A stretch of DNA of 36,910 nucleotides, taken from the NCBI GenBank assembly GCA_036391875.1, contig DASVZA010000012.1, positions 1 through 36,910 on the forward strand, read 5' to 3'. Shown in pieces: positions 1-9,524 of the stretch. Made by a program: the position numbers and the translations under genes. The notes under the pieces were generated by a model. The model was not told where the DNA came from and made no database searches. It saw only the letters and a list, made by a program, of their open reading frames with translations. The stretch comes from Parasulfuritortus sp036391875 (GTDB lineage: Bacteria > Pseudomonadota > Gammaproteobacteria > Burkholderiales > Thiobacillaceae). How positions within the stretch are numbered: position 1 is the stretch's first letter; the number at the start of each line of letters is the position of its first letter.

Positions 1-1
1 T

Positions 2-1024
2 GAACGCGTGCCCGGCGGCAGCTCCGGCGGCTCTGCCGCGGCCGTCGCGGCACGTCTGGCGCCGGCGGCCACCGGCACCGATACCGGAGGCTCGATCCGG
101 CAGCCCGCCGCGCTGACCGGCATCACCGGCATCAAGCCGACCTACGGCACGGTATCGCGCTATGGCATGATCGCCTTCGCCTCCTCGCTCGACCAGGGCG
201 GCCCGATGGCCCGCACGGCCGAGGACTGCGCCCTGCTGCTCAACGTCATGGCCGGCTTCGACGGCCGCGACTCGACCAGCCTGGAACGCGAGGCCGAGGA
301 CTACGCCCGCGACCTGGCCAAGCCGCTCGACGGCCTGCGCATCGGCCTGCCCAGGGAGTTCTTCGGCGAAGGCATGAGCGCCGAGACCCGCCAGGCGGTC
401 GATGCGGCCATCGCCCAGTTCAAGCAGATGGGCGCGACCACGGTGGAGGTCAGTCTGCCCAACTCCGGCCTGTCGGTGGCGGCCTACTACGTCATCGCCC
501 CGGCCGAGGCGTCGAGCAACCTGTCGCGTTTCGACGGCGTCCGCTACGGCTATCGCACCCCGGACTACGCCGACCTGACCGACATGTACGAGAAGACCCG
601 GGCCGAAGGCTTCGGCGCCGAGGTCAAGCGCCGGATCATGATCGGCACCTACGTGCTCAGCCACGGCTACTACGACGCCTACTACATCCAGGCCCAGAAG
701 CTGCGCCGCCTGATCGCCCAGGACTTCGCCAAGGCCTACGAGCAGTGCGACATCATCCTCGGCCCGACCTCACCGACCACCGCCTTCAAGCTGGGCGAGA
801 AGTCCGACGACCCGGTCCAGATGTACCTGTCCGACATCTACACCATCGCCGTCAACCTGGCCGGCCTGCCCGGCATGTCACTGCCCTGCGGCTTCGACGG
901 CCAGGGCCTGCCCATCGGCCTGCAGCTGATCGGCGACTACTTCTCCGAGGCGCGCATGTTGAACGCCGCGCACCAGTATCAACTCGCCACCGACTGGCAT
1001 CTGCGCACGCCGGGGGGATTCTGA
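2..1024 (+). CDS. gatA: Glu/Asp-tRNA amidotransferase subunit A, C-terminal part (5' end outside window)
   Basis: This is the amidase subunit of GatCAB, which converts Glu-tRNA(Gln) and Asp-tRNA(Asn) to the correctly amidated forms in the cytoplasm. The frame is open from base 2, and about 340 of the usual 480-490 residues are present. The first visible residues, ERVPGGSSGGSAAAVAAR, belong to the amidase-signature core, which carries the cis-serine. The nucleophile serine follows in TDTGGSIRQPA. The GTG at position 8 lies inside this conserved core, so it is not a start. The gene ends one base before the gatB start, the usual gatA-gatB operon order. gatC is presumably upstream outside the window. 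Nothing looks broken; only the window edge cuts it. Confidence 0.97.
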   Translation, partial: ERVPGGSSGGSAAAVAARLAPAATGTDTGGSIRQPAALTGITGIKPTYGTVSRYGMIAFASSLDQGGPMARTAEDCALLLNVMAGFDGRDSTSLEREAEDYARDLAKPLDGLRIGLPREFFGEGMSAETRQAVDAAIAQFKQMGATTVEVSLPNSGLSVAAYYVIAPAEASSNLSRFDGVRYGYRTPDYADLTDMYEKTRAEGFGAEVKRRIMIGTYVLSHGYYDAYYIQAQKLRRLIAQDFAKAYEQCDIILGPTSPTTAFKLGEKSDDPVQMYLSDIYTIAVNLAGLPGMSLPCGFDGQGLPIGLQLIGDYFSEARMLNAAHQYQLATDWHLRTPGGF

Positions 1025-1025
1025 A

Positions 1026-2459
<1,434 letters not shown>

Positions 2460-2474
2460 CCGGCGCCGGGTGGC

Positions 2475-3041
2475 TCAGGGCCGCCCGGTCAGCTCCTGAT
2501 AGCGCGCCTTGTCGGCGTCGTATTTCTGCCGGATGGCAGCCATATTCTTGTCGTGCAGGCGGATCTGGCCATCGATGTAGGCCGCCTCGTCCGCCGACTG
2601 GCTCTGCTTGCGCATGACCTGCAGGCTGTCGATCAGGGCCTGTTCCTGGGCCAGGGCGCGGTCGCGGGCCTGGTCGATCTCGGCACTGGAATCGTAGGTC
2701 GCCAACAGGGCCGCATCGTGGCGCTGCTGCTCCAAGGCGGCCCGCGCCTCGGCGGCCTGGCGGGCGTCCTCCTGGCTGCGCCTCTCCTTGTCCCGCTCCT
2801 TCTGGGAGAACGACTCGACACGCTTGATCACCCTGCCCTGCTCGTCCAGCACGTCGTGGCCGGCGCCGGAATAGCGGGCCGGGATGCTGTCGCCGTAATG
2901 GACGACGCCGTGCTCGTCCACCCAGCGGTAGGTCGTGGCCATGCTGTTGGCCGCCGCCAGCAGCGTGGCCAACGCCAGGCAGACCCTCAGGCGCCGTATT
3001 GCTGGCGATAGCGTGCGATCGCCGAGCGGGTGTCCGCCCAT
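2475..3041 (-). CDS. DUF4124 domain periplasmic protein
   Basis: A small secreted protein of unknown function. The N-terminus has a basic stretch followed by a hydrophobic signal-like segment (RLRVCLALATLLAAANSMA). Then comes the DUF4124 signature TYRWVDEHGVVHYGDSIPA, and then a long charged Gln/Ala/Glu/Arg-rich region likely to form a coiled coil through most of residues 75-185. The called ATG overlaps the end of pyrE by 55 bases. A later non-ATG start nearer the pyrE stop would give a shorter, more typical signal peptide, so the exact start is uncertain. It follows pyrE on the same strand and faces gatB tail to tail with only 15 bases between. Function cannot be assigned. Confidence 0.85.
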   Translation of the reverse strand: MGGHPLGDRTLSPAIRRLRVCLALATLLAAANSMATTYRWVDEHGVVHYGDSIPARYSGAGHDVLDEQGRVIKRVESFSQKERDKERRSQEDARQAAEARAALEQQRHDAALLATYDSSAEIDQARDRALAQEQALIDSLQVMRKQSQSADEAAYIDGQIRLHDKNMAAIRQKYDADKARYQELTGRP

Positions 3042-3625
3042 TCGGGTTTCTCCTCCAAGTACGCCAGCAGATCGTCCAGGTTGACGATGCTGATCACCGG
3101 CAGCCCATGCTGCTGGCTGACCTCCTGCACCGCGGACAGCGTGCCGGTGCCCCGCTCCATCCGATCCAGGGAGATGGCCACGCCGCAGGGCGTGGCGCCG
3201 GCCGCCTTGATCAGTTCGACCGACTCGCGCACCGAAGTGCCGGCCGAGATCACGTCGTCGACGATCAGGATGCGGCCCTTGAGCGGCGCACCGACGACGG
3301 TGCCGCCCTCGCCATGGTCCTTGGCTTCCTTCCGGTTATAGCTGTAGGGGACGTTGCGGTCCATGCCGGCCAGGGCGACGGCCACCGTGGCGGCCAGCGG
3401 AATGCCCTTGTAGGCGGGCCCGAACAGGCCGTCGAAGGCCAGGCCGGATTCCAGGATGGCCCCGGCGTAATACTCGCCCAGCCGCTTCAGCGACTCGCCG
3501 TCGTTGAACAGGCCGGCGTTGAAGAAATAGGGGGACAGGCGCCCGGCCTTGGTCTTGAACTCGCCGAACAGGAGGACCTGGCGGTCGATGGCGAACTTTA
3601 GAAACTCTTCCTTGAACGGCTGCAT
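2987..3625 (-). CDS. pyrE: orotate phosphoribosyltransferase
   Basis: PyrE transfers phosphoribose from PRPP to orotate to form OMP in de novo pyrimidine synthesis, in the cytoplasm. The 212-residue length is normal. The PRPP-binding motif is clear in ILIVDDVISAGTSV. The N-terminal orotate-side segment (FGEFKTKAGRLSPYFFNAG) and the catalytic-loop region (YSYNRKEAKDHGEGG) are intact. It lies 33 bases downstream of the antiporter gene and overlaps the DUF4124 gene, so the three leftward genes are probably one transcription unit. No attenuator with a T-run was recognised ahead of it. Confidence 0.97.
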   Translation of the reverse strand: MQPFKEEFLKFAIDRQVLLFGEFKTKAGRLSPYFFNAGLFNDGESLKRLGEYYAGAILESGLAFDGLFGPAYKGIPLAATVAVALAGMDRNVPYSYNRKEAKDHGEGGTVVGAPLKGRILIVDDVISAGTSVRESVELIKAAGATPCGVAISLDRMERGTGTLSAVQEVSQQHGLPVISIVNLDDLLAYLEEKPEWADTRSAIARYRQQYGA

Positions 3626-3658
3626 TGCGTCATTCCATGAGTGATTCGGTCGAATTGT

Positions 3659-4741
3659 CTATTCCACCCCGAGCAGCGTCAACGCCACGAAGGCGGCGAA
3701 CAGCGCGAAGTGGCTGGTGCCCTCGATGGCGTTGCTCTCGCCGTCGTGCAGATTGTTCATCGCCGCCAGCAGGGTGACCAGCAGCATGGCGGCCTGGACC
3801 GGGGTGAGCGCCATGACGATGCGGTCGCCGGTGGCCAGGGCGATGCCCTCGATCACCGGCAGGGTGAGCAGGACGGTCGCGAGCGAGGCGCCCAGGGCGA
3901 TGTTCATGGTGGTCTGCATGCGGTCGTGGTTCGCGGCCTTGAGCGCCGCCATCAGTTCCGGGCTGGCCGAGATCAGGGCCACCGTCACGGCCGGCAGGGC
4001 CACCGGCAGGCCGCTGCCTTCCAGGCCGGCGTTGAGCAGCACCGACAGCACCTCGGACAGCACGCCGACACCGGCCACCGAGCCGACCAGGATCGCCGCG
4101 TGCAGCCAGTTCGGGCTGGCGACGGCGTCGTGCGCCTCCTCCTCGAGGCCGCCGTATTCGAAGAACTGGCGGTGCTCGATGGTCTGCAGGCGCAGGAAGG
4201 CGACGTAGAGCAGGGCCATCATGCCGACCGAGAAGGCCGAATAGGGAATCCACTTGTCGTCGGGGACGAAGTCCGGCACGAACATGCCGATGCCGAGCGC
4301 CACCAGCAGCATAGCGATATAGCTGTTGGCCGAGGCCAGGTTGTATTTCTGCGAGCCGTGCTTGAGGCCGCCGAGGATGGCGGCGATGCCGAGGATGCCA
4401 TTGATGTCGAGCATGATCGCCGAGTACACGGTGTCGCGGGCCAGGGTCAGCGAATGGCTGTCGAACAGCATCACCGCCAGGATCACCACCTCGACCGACA
4501 CCGCGGCCAGGGTCAGGATCAGGGTGCCGTACGGCTCGCCCAGGCGCAGGGCCAGCACCTCGGCGTGGTGGGCGATGCGGAAGGCGACGCCGATGATCGC
4601 GGCCAGGATCAGGAAGAACAGGCCCCAGAGCGTGACGCTACCCGATTCCAGGGCGGCATGCTCCAGGCCGAAACCGGCCGCTCCTGCCACCAGTGCGGCG
4701 GCCAGCGGCCATTCCGCCGCCAAGTATTTACGGCCGCCCAC
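3659..4741 (-). CDS. chaA: CaCA-family Ca2+(Na+,K+)/H+ antiporter, ChaA-like
   Basis: An inner-membrane cation/proton exchanger of 360 residues with about eleven hydrophobic segments. The two inverted alpha repeats of the CaCA superfamily are visible: GEPYGTLILTLAAVSVEVV (about residues 68-86, with the key Glu at 84) and VTVALISASPELMAAL (about 252-267, Glu at 262). An acidic loop with the EEEAHD stretch sits between the halves near residue 200. This layout fits the ChaA group, which exports calcium or sodium against protons. The precise ion cannot be read from sequence. The gene starts only 53 bases from the divergent exoA start and precedes pyrE by 33 bases. Confidence 0.88.
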   Translation of the reverse strand: MGGRKYLAAEWPLAAALVAGAAGFGLEHAALESGSVTLWGLFFLILAAIIGVAFRIAHHAEVLALRLGEPYGTLILTLAAVSVEVVILAVMLFDSHSLTLARDTVYSAIMLDINGILGIAAILGGLKHGSQKYNLASANSYIAMLLVALGIGMFVPDFVPDDKWIPYSAFSVGMMALLYVAFLRLQTIEHRQFFEYGGLEEEAHDAVASPNWLHAAILVGSVAGVGVLSEVLSVLLNAGLEGSGLPVALPAVTVALISASPELMAALKAANHDRMQTTMNIALGASLATVLLTLPVIEGIALATGDRIVMALTPVQAAMLLVTLLAAMNNLHDGESNAIEGTSHFALFAAFVALTLLGVE

Positions 4742-4794
4742 CCGCGTTCCCCGACGTAAAATCCATCCTTGTCATTCTCTATCCCCTGGAAACC

Positions 4795-5574
4795 GTGCGC
4801 ATTGTATCCCTGAACCTCAACGGCATCCGCTCCGCCGCCAAGAAGGGCGTATTCGACTGGCTGACCCGGTCACAGGCCGACCTGGTCTGCCTGCAGGAAC
4901 TGAAGGCCCAGACCACCGATATGAGCGCCGAGATGCTCAACCCCCCGGGTTATTTCGGCTACTTCCACTATGCCGAGAAGAAAGGCTACAGCGGCGTCGG
5001 CATCTGGTCGCGCAAGCAGCCGGACGCGATCGTCGAGGGCCTCGGCATCCCGGACATCGACTGCGAGGGCCGCTACATCGAGGCCCGCTTCGGCAAGCTG
5101 TCGGTGGTCTCGGTCTACCTGCCCTCCGGCTCCAGCGGCGAGGAGCGCCAGGCCGTCAAGTTCCAGTTCATGGACCACTTCCGGCCCCACCTGGAGAAAC
5201 TGTTCGCTTCCGGCCGCGAGGTGGTCCTGTGCGGCGACTGGAACATCGCCCACACCGCGAAGGACATCAAGAACGCCAAGGGCAACCAGAAGAACTCCGG
5301 CTTCCTGCCCGAGGAGCGGGCCTGGATCGGCGAGCTGTTCGCCAAGGTCGGCTGGGTCGACGTCTACCGCAGCCTGTACCCGGACGCCGAGGGCGAGGGC
5401 TACACCTGGTGGTCGAACCGCGGCCAGGCCTGGGCCAAGAACGTGGGCTGGCGCATCGACTACCAGATCGCCACCCCGGGCATCGCCGCCAAGGCACAGT
5501 CGGCCAGCGTCTACAAGGACGAGCGCTTCAGCGACCATGCGCCGCTGATCGTCGATTACCACGAGAACCTCTAA
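4795..5574 (+). CDS. xthA: exodeoxyribonuclease III (AP endonuclease)
   Basis: This is an Exo III-type enzyme of the endonuclease/exonuclease/phosphatase fold. It cleaves abasic sites and removes 3' blocks in base excision repair. I start it at the GTG at 4795, giving 259 residues beginning VRIVSLNLNGIRSAAKKG, which matches the family N-terminus. The more upstream ATG in this frame would add an unlikely tail that overlaps the divergent antiporter gene. Active-site landmarks are present: NLNGIR, LQELK (metal-binding Glu), the DWNIAHTAKDIKN region, and the C-terminal RIDYQ and FSDHAP (catalytic Asp-His). It converges on the c-di-GMP gene with a 4-base overlap of the two stop regions. Confidence 0.95.
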   Translation: MRIVSLNLNGIRSAAKKGVFDWLTRSQADLVCLQELKAQTTDMSAEMLNPPGYFGYFHYAEKKGYSGVGIWSRKQPDAIVEGLGIPDIDCEGRYIEARFGKLSVVSVYLPSGSSGEERQAVKFQFMDHFRPHLEKLFASGREVVLCGDWNIAHTAKDIKNAKGNQKNSGFLPEERAWIGELFAKVGWVDVYRSLYPDAEGEGYTWWSNRGQAWAKNVGWRIDYQIATPGIAAKAQSASVYKDERFSDHAPLIVDYHENL

Positions 5575-8500
5575 GCCGGCGGCAGCAGGCCCTTCTCCAG
5601 CAGGGCGGCGAATTGCCCGGCCGGCACCGGCCGGCTGAACAGGTAGCCCTGCACCTCGTGGCAGCCGTTGCGGCCGAGGAATTCGAACTGTTCGCGGGTT
5701 TCCACGCCCTCGGCGATGACCACCAGTTGCAGCGACTGGCCGAGTTGGATGATGGCCCGCACGATCGCCGCATCGTCGCCGTCGTTCGACAGGTCGCGCA
5801 CGAACGACTGGTCGATCTTGAGCTTGTCCACCGCCAGCTGCTTGAGATAGGACAGGCTGGAATAGCCGGTGCCGAAGTCGTCGATCGACAGCCGGACGCC
5901 CAGCGCCTTGAGCGCCTGCAGGGTCGCCAGAGTCCCGGCCACGTCCTGGAGCAGGACCGATTCGGTCAGTTCCAGTTCCAGGCGGTCGGGCGGCAGGCCG
6001 CTGCGTTCGAGGGCGGCGGTGACGACGGCCTGGACGTTGCCGCGCTTGAATTGCAGTGCCGACAGGTTGACCGCCATCAACATCGGCCCCAGGCCGCCGT
6101 CGAGCCAGCTCTTGGCCTGGCGGCAGGCCTCGTTCAGCACCCACTCGCCGATCTGGACGATGTGGCCGCTCTGCTCGGCCAGCGGGATGAACTTTGCCGG
6201 CGGCACCAGCCCCTCGGTCGGATGCTGCCAGCGCACCAGGGCCTCGGCGCCGACGATGCGGCCGCTGGCGATGTCGACCTGGGGCTGGTAGTGCAGCAGG
6301 AGTTCCCCGTTCTTCACGGCGTTGTGCAACTGGCCCTTCAAGGTCAGGTGCGCCAAGGCGTCGACGTTCATCTGCAGGGTATAGAAGCGGTAGGTGTTGC
6401 GGCCGCCTTCCTTGGCATGGTTGACCGCGGTGCCGGCGTTCTTGAGCAGGCTGTCGAAGTCCCCGCCGTCCGCCGGATACAGGCTGATGCCGATGCTGAA
6501 CGAGATGTTGAGCAGGGTACCGTCGAAGGCCACGGGTTCGGCGAAGGCATCGAGTATCTTGCCGGCGAGGGCGGCGGCGGCGTCCGGCGTGCCGGTATCG
6601 GCCAGCAGGACGCCGAACTCGTCGTCGCTCAGGCGGCTGATCGTGTCGCTCTCCGGCAGGCAATGGCGCAGCCGGTCGACCGCCACGACCAGCAGCCGGT
6701 CGCCGATCTCATGGCCCAGGCTGTCGTTGACCTGCTTGAAGTTGTCCAGGTCGAGGTAAAGCAGGGCCAGGCCGGCATGCCTCAATCCCGCCAGGTGGAT
6801 GGCGTGTTCGCAGCGGTCGCGCAGCAGCAGGCGGTTCGGCAGCTGGGTGAGCGGATCGAAGCTGGCCAGGAAGGCGACCTTCTCCTCCGCCGCAGCCCGC
6901 TCGGCCCGGGTGCGCAGGGTGACGATGCCGTAGGCCAGGTCGCCGGCCATCTCCTCCAGCAGGCGTACTTCCTCGCGGTTGAATGCATCCGGGTCGGCCG
7001 AGTAGATGGTGAGCGCGCCCAGGGTTGCGCCCTCGTTGACCAGGGGCAGCGCGATGCTGGCCTGGTAGCCGCGCTTGAGCGCCGCCTCCCGCCAAGGCGC
7101 CATGCGCGGATTGGTGAGGACGCTCTGGTTGACGTCGGTCCGGCCGGTCCGGATCGCCGTCCCGGTCGGTCCCCGGCCGCGCTCGGTGTCGGCCCAGGTG
7201 ATGTCGACCGTGTCCAGGTAGCCCGCCTCGTAGCCGAACTGGGCGATGGGCCGCACCGTCCGGGCCTCGTCGTGCTCGGCATAGCCGACCCAGGCCATCC
7301 GGTAGCCGCCGGTCTTGACGACCAGGCGGCAGATCTCGACCAGCAGCGGATATTCCGCCTCGGCATGGACCAGGGCCATGTTGCAGTCGCTGAGCAGGCG
7401 GAGGGCGCGGTTGAGCCGGTCCTGCTCGGCCTCGGCCCGCTGCTGCGCGCTGACGTCGTCGTAGAGCGAGACGATATGGCCGTTGGGCAGCTTGTAGACG
7501 AAGTTCTCCCGCCAGCCGACGATGCGCCCGTCCTGGTAGTAGCTGGCCGGCAAGTCCTCCGCCACGCCGCTCCGGCATACCCGCCTGAAGACCTCCAGCA
7601 GGCCCATCGCCACCACGCCCGGAAACACCTCCCGGACGTTCCGGCCGATCACCTCCTCGCGCCGGACGTTGTCGATGTGCTCCGCCGACCGGTTGAGGGC
7701 GCTGAAAAAGAATTCCTCGCAGTCTTCCGAAGGTCTGTAGACGGCGGCGCCGCTGCTCATGTTCTCGAACAGCGCCTCCATATTGGCCTCGCTCTCGCGC
7801 AGTTCGCGGGTCATCTCCTCGGCCAGCGCCAGGACGCGGGCGTGCCGTTCGACCAGCAGCCGGGTCACCAGCGCCAGCAGCAGGCTGACCGTGCCCCCGG
7901 CCAGGACGATCAGCCAGGGATAGCGGCGGCCCTGGCCGGCATCGAACGCCGGCAGCGAGGTCACCGACACGGTCCATTCGTGCCCGAACAGCCCCATGAC
8001 CAGGTTCAGGCGGAGGGCAGCCGGGTTTGCGCCGGTCTCCGCGTTCGAATCGAACATCAGCCGGTCCGCGGCCGCCGCCCGGCCATCGTAGATCTTGAGA
8101 TTCAGCGTGGCGGCCAACTCATGGAAGTGCCTGCCCAGGATTCCGTCCATCAGGTCGCTCATGCGGAACGGCGCATAGACCCAGCCGACCAGATTGGCGC
8201 GCCGCTCGGCCGCCGTGGCGTGGGGCGCGCCGTGGCGATAGACCGGCAGGTACATCAGGAATCCGGGCTGCGGAGCCGACTCTGTTTCCTGGACCAGGCG
8301 CACCTTGCCGGAAATGACCGCCCGGTCCTCGTCGCGCGCCCGGGCCATGGCGGCATGGCGGACCGGCTCGGCGTACATGTCGTAGCCCAACGCCCGCCGG
8401 TTGCGCCCATCAAGCGGCTCCAGATAGACGATGGCGGTATAGGGGTCGCGCGCGCCATCGGGCCAGATGCGGAAACCGGGCAGCCCTGCCCGGCGCACCG

Positions 8501-8906
8501 CCTCGACCGCGCGCTCCCGATCGCCGGCCGGTATCCGCTGGGCGAAGCCGACGCCGCCGATGCCGGGATAGCGATCCTGCAGCCTCAGGCGGGCGACGTA
8601 GTCGCGGAACTGTGCCCGATCGACCGTCGGGGCCGCGGCGAACAGGCCGGTCGCCCCGGCCAGCACCTGCTCGTAGTTGTCGAGACGCGCGCTGATGTTG
8701 CGGGCGACCTCGTGGGCGCGGAACGTGAACAGATCCTGCCGGGCCCTTTCCGCCGCGTGCTGCGCACCCAACTGCACGCCATAGGTGACCGCCAGCCCCA
8801 GGCAGAGCACGAGCCAAGGCAGAAACTTGACTAGGGGACGTTTGGCGGCGGACGGCATGAAAGCGGTGGTCTCAGCCGTCCCGGCCGGCGGGGGGTGCAG
8901 GGACAT
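5571..8906 (-). CDS. membrane CHASE-PAS-GAF-GGDEF-EAL protein, probable c-di-GMP phosphodiesterase
   Basis: A 1111-residue inner-membrane signalling protein. In order it has a transmembrane helix (about 28-48), a periplasmic CHASE sensor (about 60-310), a second helix (about 330-350), a short coiled coil, a PAS domain (about 370-490), a GAF domain (about 505-665), a GGDEF domain (about 680-840) and an EAL domain (about 855-1105). The EAL half keeps its catalytic set: EAL at 888-890, N947, E979, DDFG at 1009-1012, K1030, E1066 and Q1086. The GGDEF signature is instead SDDEF (760-764). Hydrolysis of c-di-GMP is therefore more likely than synthesis, with the degenerate GGDEF perhaps regulatory. 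The ATG at 8858 is an alternative start that still keeps the first helix. Confidence 0.93.
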   Translation of the reverse strand: MSLHPPPAGTAETTAFMPSAAKRPLVKFLPWLVLCLGLAVTYGVQLGAQHAAERARQDLFTFRAHEVARNISARLDNYEQVLAGATGLFAAAPTVDRAQFRDYVARLRLQDRYPGIGGVGFAQRIPAGDRERAVEAVRRAGLPGFRIWPDGARDPYTAIVYLEPLDGRNRRALGYDMYAEPVRHAAMARARDEDRAVISGKVRLVQETESAPQPGFLMYLPVYRHGAPHATAAERRANLVGWVYAPFRMSDLMDGILGRHFHELAATLNLKIYDGRAAAADRLMFDSNAETGANPAALRLNLVMGLFGHEWTVSVTSLPAFDAGQGRRYPWLIVLAGGTVSLLLALVTRLLVERHARVLALAEEMTRELRESEANMEALFENMSSGAAVYRPSEDCEEFFFSALNRSAEHIDNVRREEVIGRNVREVFPGVVAMGLLEVFRRVCRSGVAEDLPASYYQDGRIVGWRENFVYKLPNGHIVSLYDDVSAQQRAEAEQDRLNRALRLLSDCNMALVHAEAEYPLLVEICRLVVKTGGYRMAWVGYAEHDEARTVRPIAQFGYEAGYLDTVDITWADTERGRGPTGTAIRTGRTDVNQSVLTNPRMAPWREAALKRGYQASIALPLVNEGATLGALTIYSADPDAFNREEVRLLEEMAGDLAYGIVTLRTRAERAAAEEKVAFLASFDPLTQLPNRLLLRDRCEHAIHLAGLRHAGLALLYLDLDNFKQVNDSLGHEIGDRLLVVAVDRLRHCLPESDTISRLSDDEFGVLLADTGTPDAAAALAGKILDAFAEPVAFDGTLLNISFSIGISLYPADGGDFDSLLKNAGTAVNHAKEGGRNTYRFYTLQMNVDALAHLTLKGQLHNAVKNGELLLHYQPQVDIASGRIVGAEALVRWQHPTEGLVPPAKFIPLAEQSGHIVQIGEWVLNEACRQAKSWLDGGLGPMLMAVNLSALQFKRGNVQAVVTAALERSGLPPDRLELELTESVLLQDVAGTLATLQALKALGVRLSIDDFGTGYSSLSYLKQLAVDKLKIDQSFVRDLSNDGDDAAIVRAIIQLGQSLQLVVIAEGVETREQFEFLGRNGCHEVQGYLFSRPVPAGQFAALLEKGLLPPA

Positions 8907-9022
8907 CCATATGTTTCGCCTGTTCGGGTCAAAGCGTGCTATTCAAGTATGGGTGGAACCCGGCGTTCCGCCAAGCCGGCGCCCAGGAACAAAAGCCGCC
9001 GATACCGACCTAACCCCAGGTA

Positions 9023-9044
9023 GCCGGCCCCGGAGACGGCCGGC
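9023..9044 (+). promoter_or_regulatory. hairpin in the leader of the uspA-ATPase operon
   Basis: GCCGGCC (9023-9029) and GGCCGGC (9038-9044) form a perfect 7-bp GC-only inverted repeat with an 8-base loop, 33 bases upstream of the uspA ATG. There is no T-run after it, so it is not a usual intrinsic terminator. It could stabilise the leader or be incidental in GC-rich DNA. Confidence 0.3.
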
Positions 9045-9077
9045 GGGCCTTCCCTGACAGCATTTTGGGAGCAAACC

Positions 9078-9524
9078 ATGTATCGGAATATCCTGGTCGC
9101 CATCGACGGCAGCCACACCTCGGAAATGGCCCTGGCCGAAGCCATCCGGCTGGCCGGGGAACGGCATGGCCGGCTGCTCGTCGTGCACGTGGTCGAGACG
9201 GTCAATTTCAACCTGGAGGGCGAGTTCATCGACCCCAACCAACTCTGGGAGGCCATGCGCAAGGGCGGCGAAGCCCTGCTCGCCCGCGCCCTGGCCATGG
9301 CCCGCGAGGCCGGCGTCGACGCCGAGACCCGGCTGGTCGACATCGACACCCTGGGCCGCCGCATTCCCGAGGCGATCGCCGCGGCGGCCGCCGACTGGCC
9401 GGCCGACCTGATCGTGGTCGGCACCCACGGACGCCGGGGCATCAGCCACCTGTTCCTGGGCAGCGTCGCCGAAGGCGTGGCCCGGGTCGCCAGCAAACCC
9501 GTCCTGCTGATCCGCGGCCAATGA
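9078..9524 (+). CDS. universal stress protein, UspA family
   Basis: A single-domain cytoplasmic universal stress protein of 148 residues. The N-terminus MYRNILVAIDGSHTSEMAL is typical. The C-terminal nucleotide-binding pattern G-2x-G-9x-G-S is present in GTHGRRGISHLFLGSVAEG, so this is the ATP-binding subtype. A good ribosome site, GGGAG, ends 6 bases before the ATG. Its stop overlaps the start of the proton-ATPase gene (ATGA), so the two are probably translated together. That pairing suggests a role in sensing energy or stress state for the pump, which is inference. Confidence 0.93.
   Translation: MYRNILVAIDGSHTSEMALAEAIRLAGERHGRLLVVHVVETVNFNLEGEFIDPNQLWEAMRKGGEALLARALAMAREAGVDAETRLVDIDTLGRRIPEAIAAAAADWPADLIVVGTHGRRGISHLFLGSVAEGVARVASKPVLLIRGQ

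Noticed and set aside
4326..8834. A very long plus-strand open frame (1502 codons) opposite the c-di-GMP gene, and many similar antisense frames
   Set aside because: High GC removes stops in the opposite strand. The translations are Arg/Gln/Gly/Ala-rich without domains, and the opposite strand encodes clear, motif-complete proteins.
8985..9045. Possible c-di-GMP (GEMM) riboswitch in the uspA leader
   Set aside because: AAAAGCC...CCTAA...AGGTAGCCGG resembles the 3' helix of GEMM RNAs and the neighbour handles c-di-GMP, but the first conserved half (GCAAACC and GAAA loop) is not there. Infernal with RF01051 over 8907-9077 would decide.
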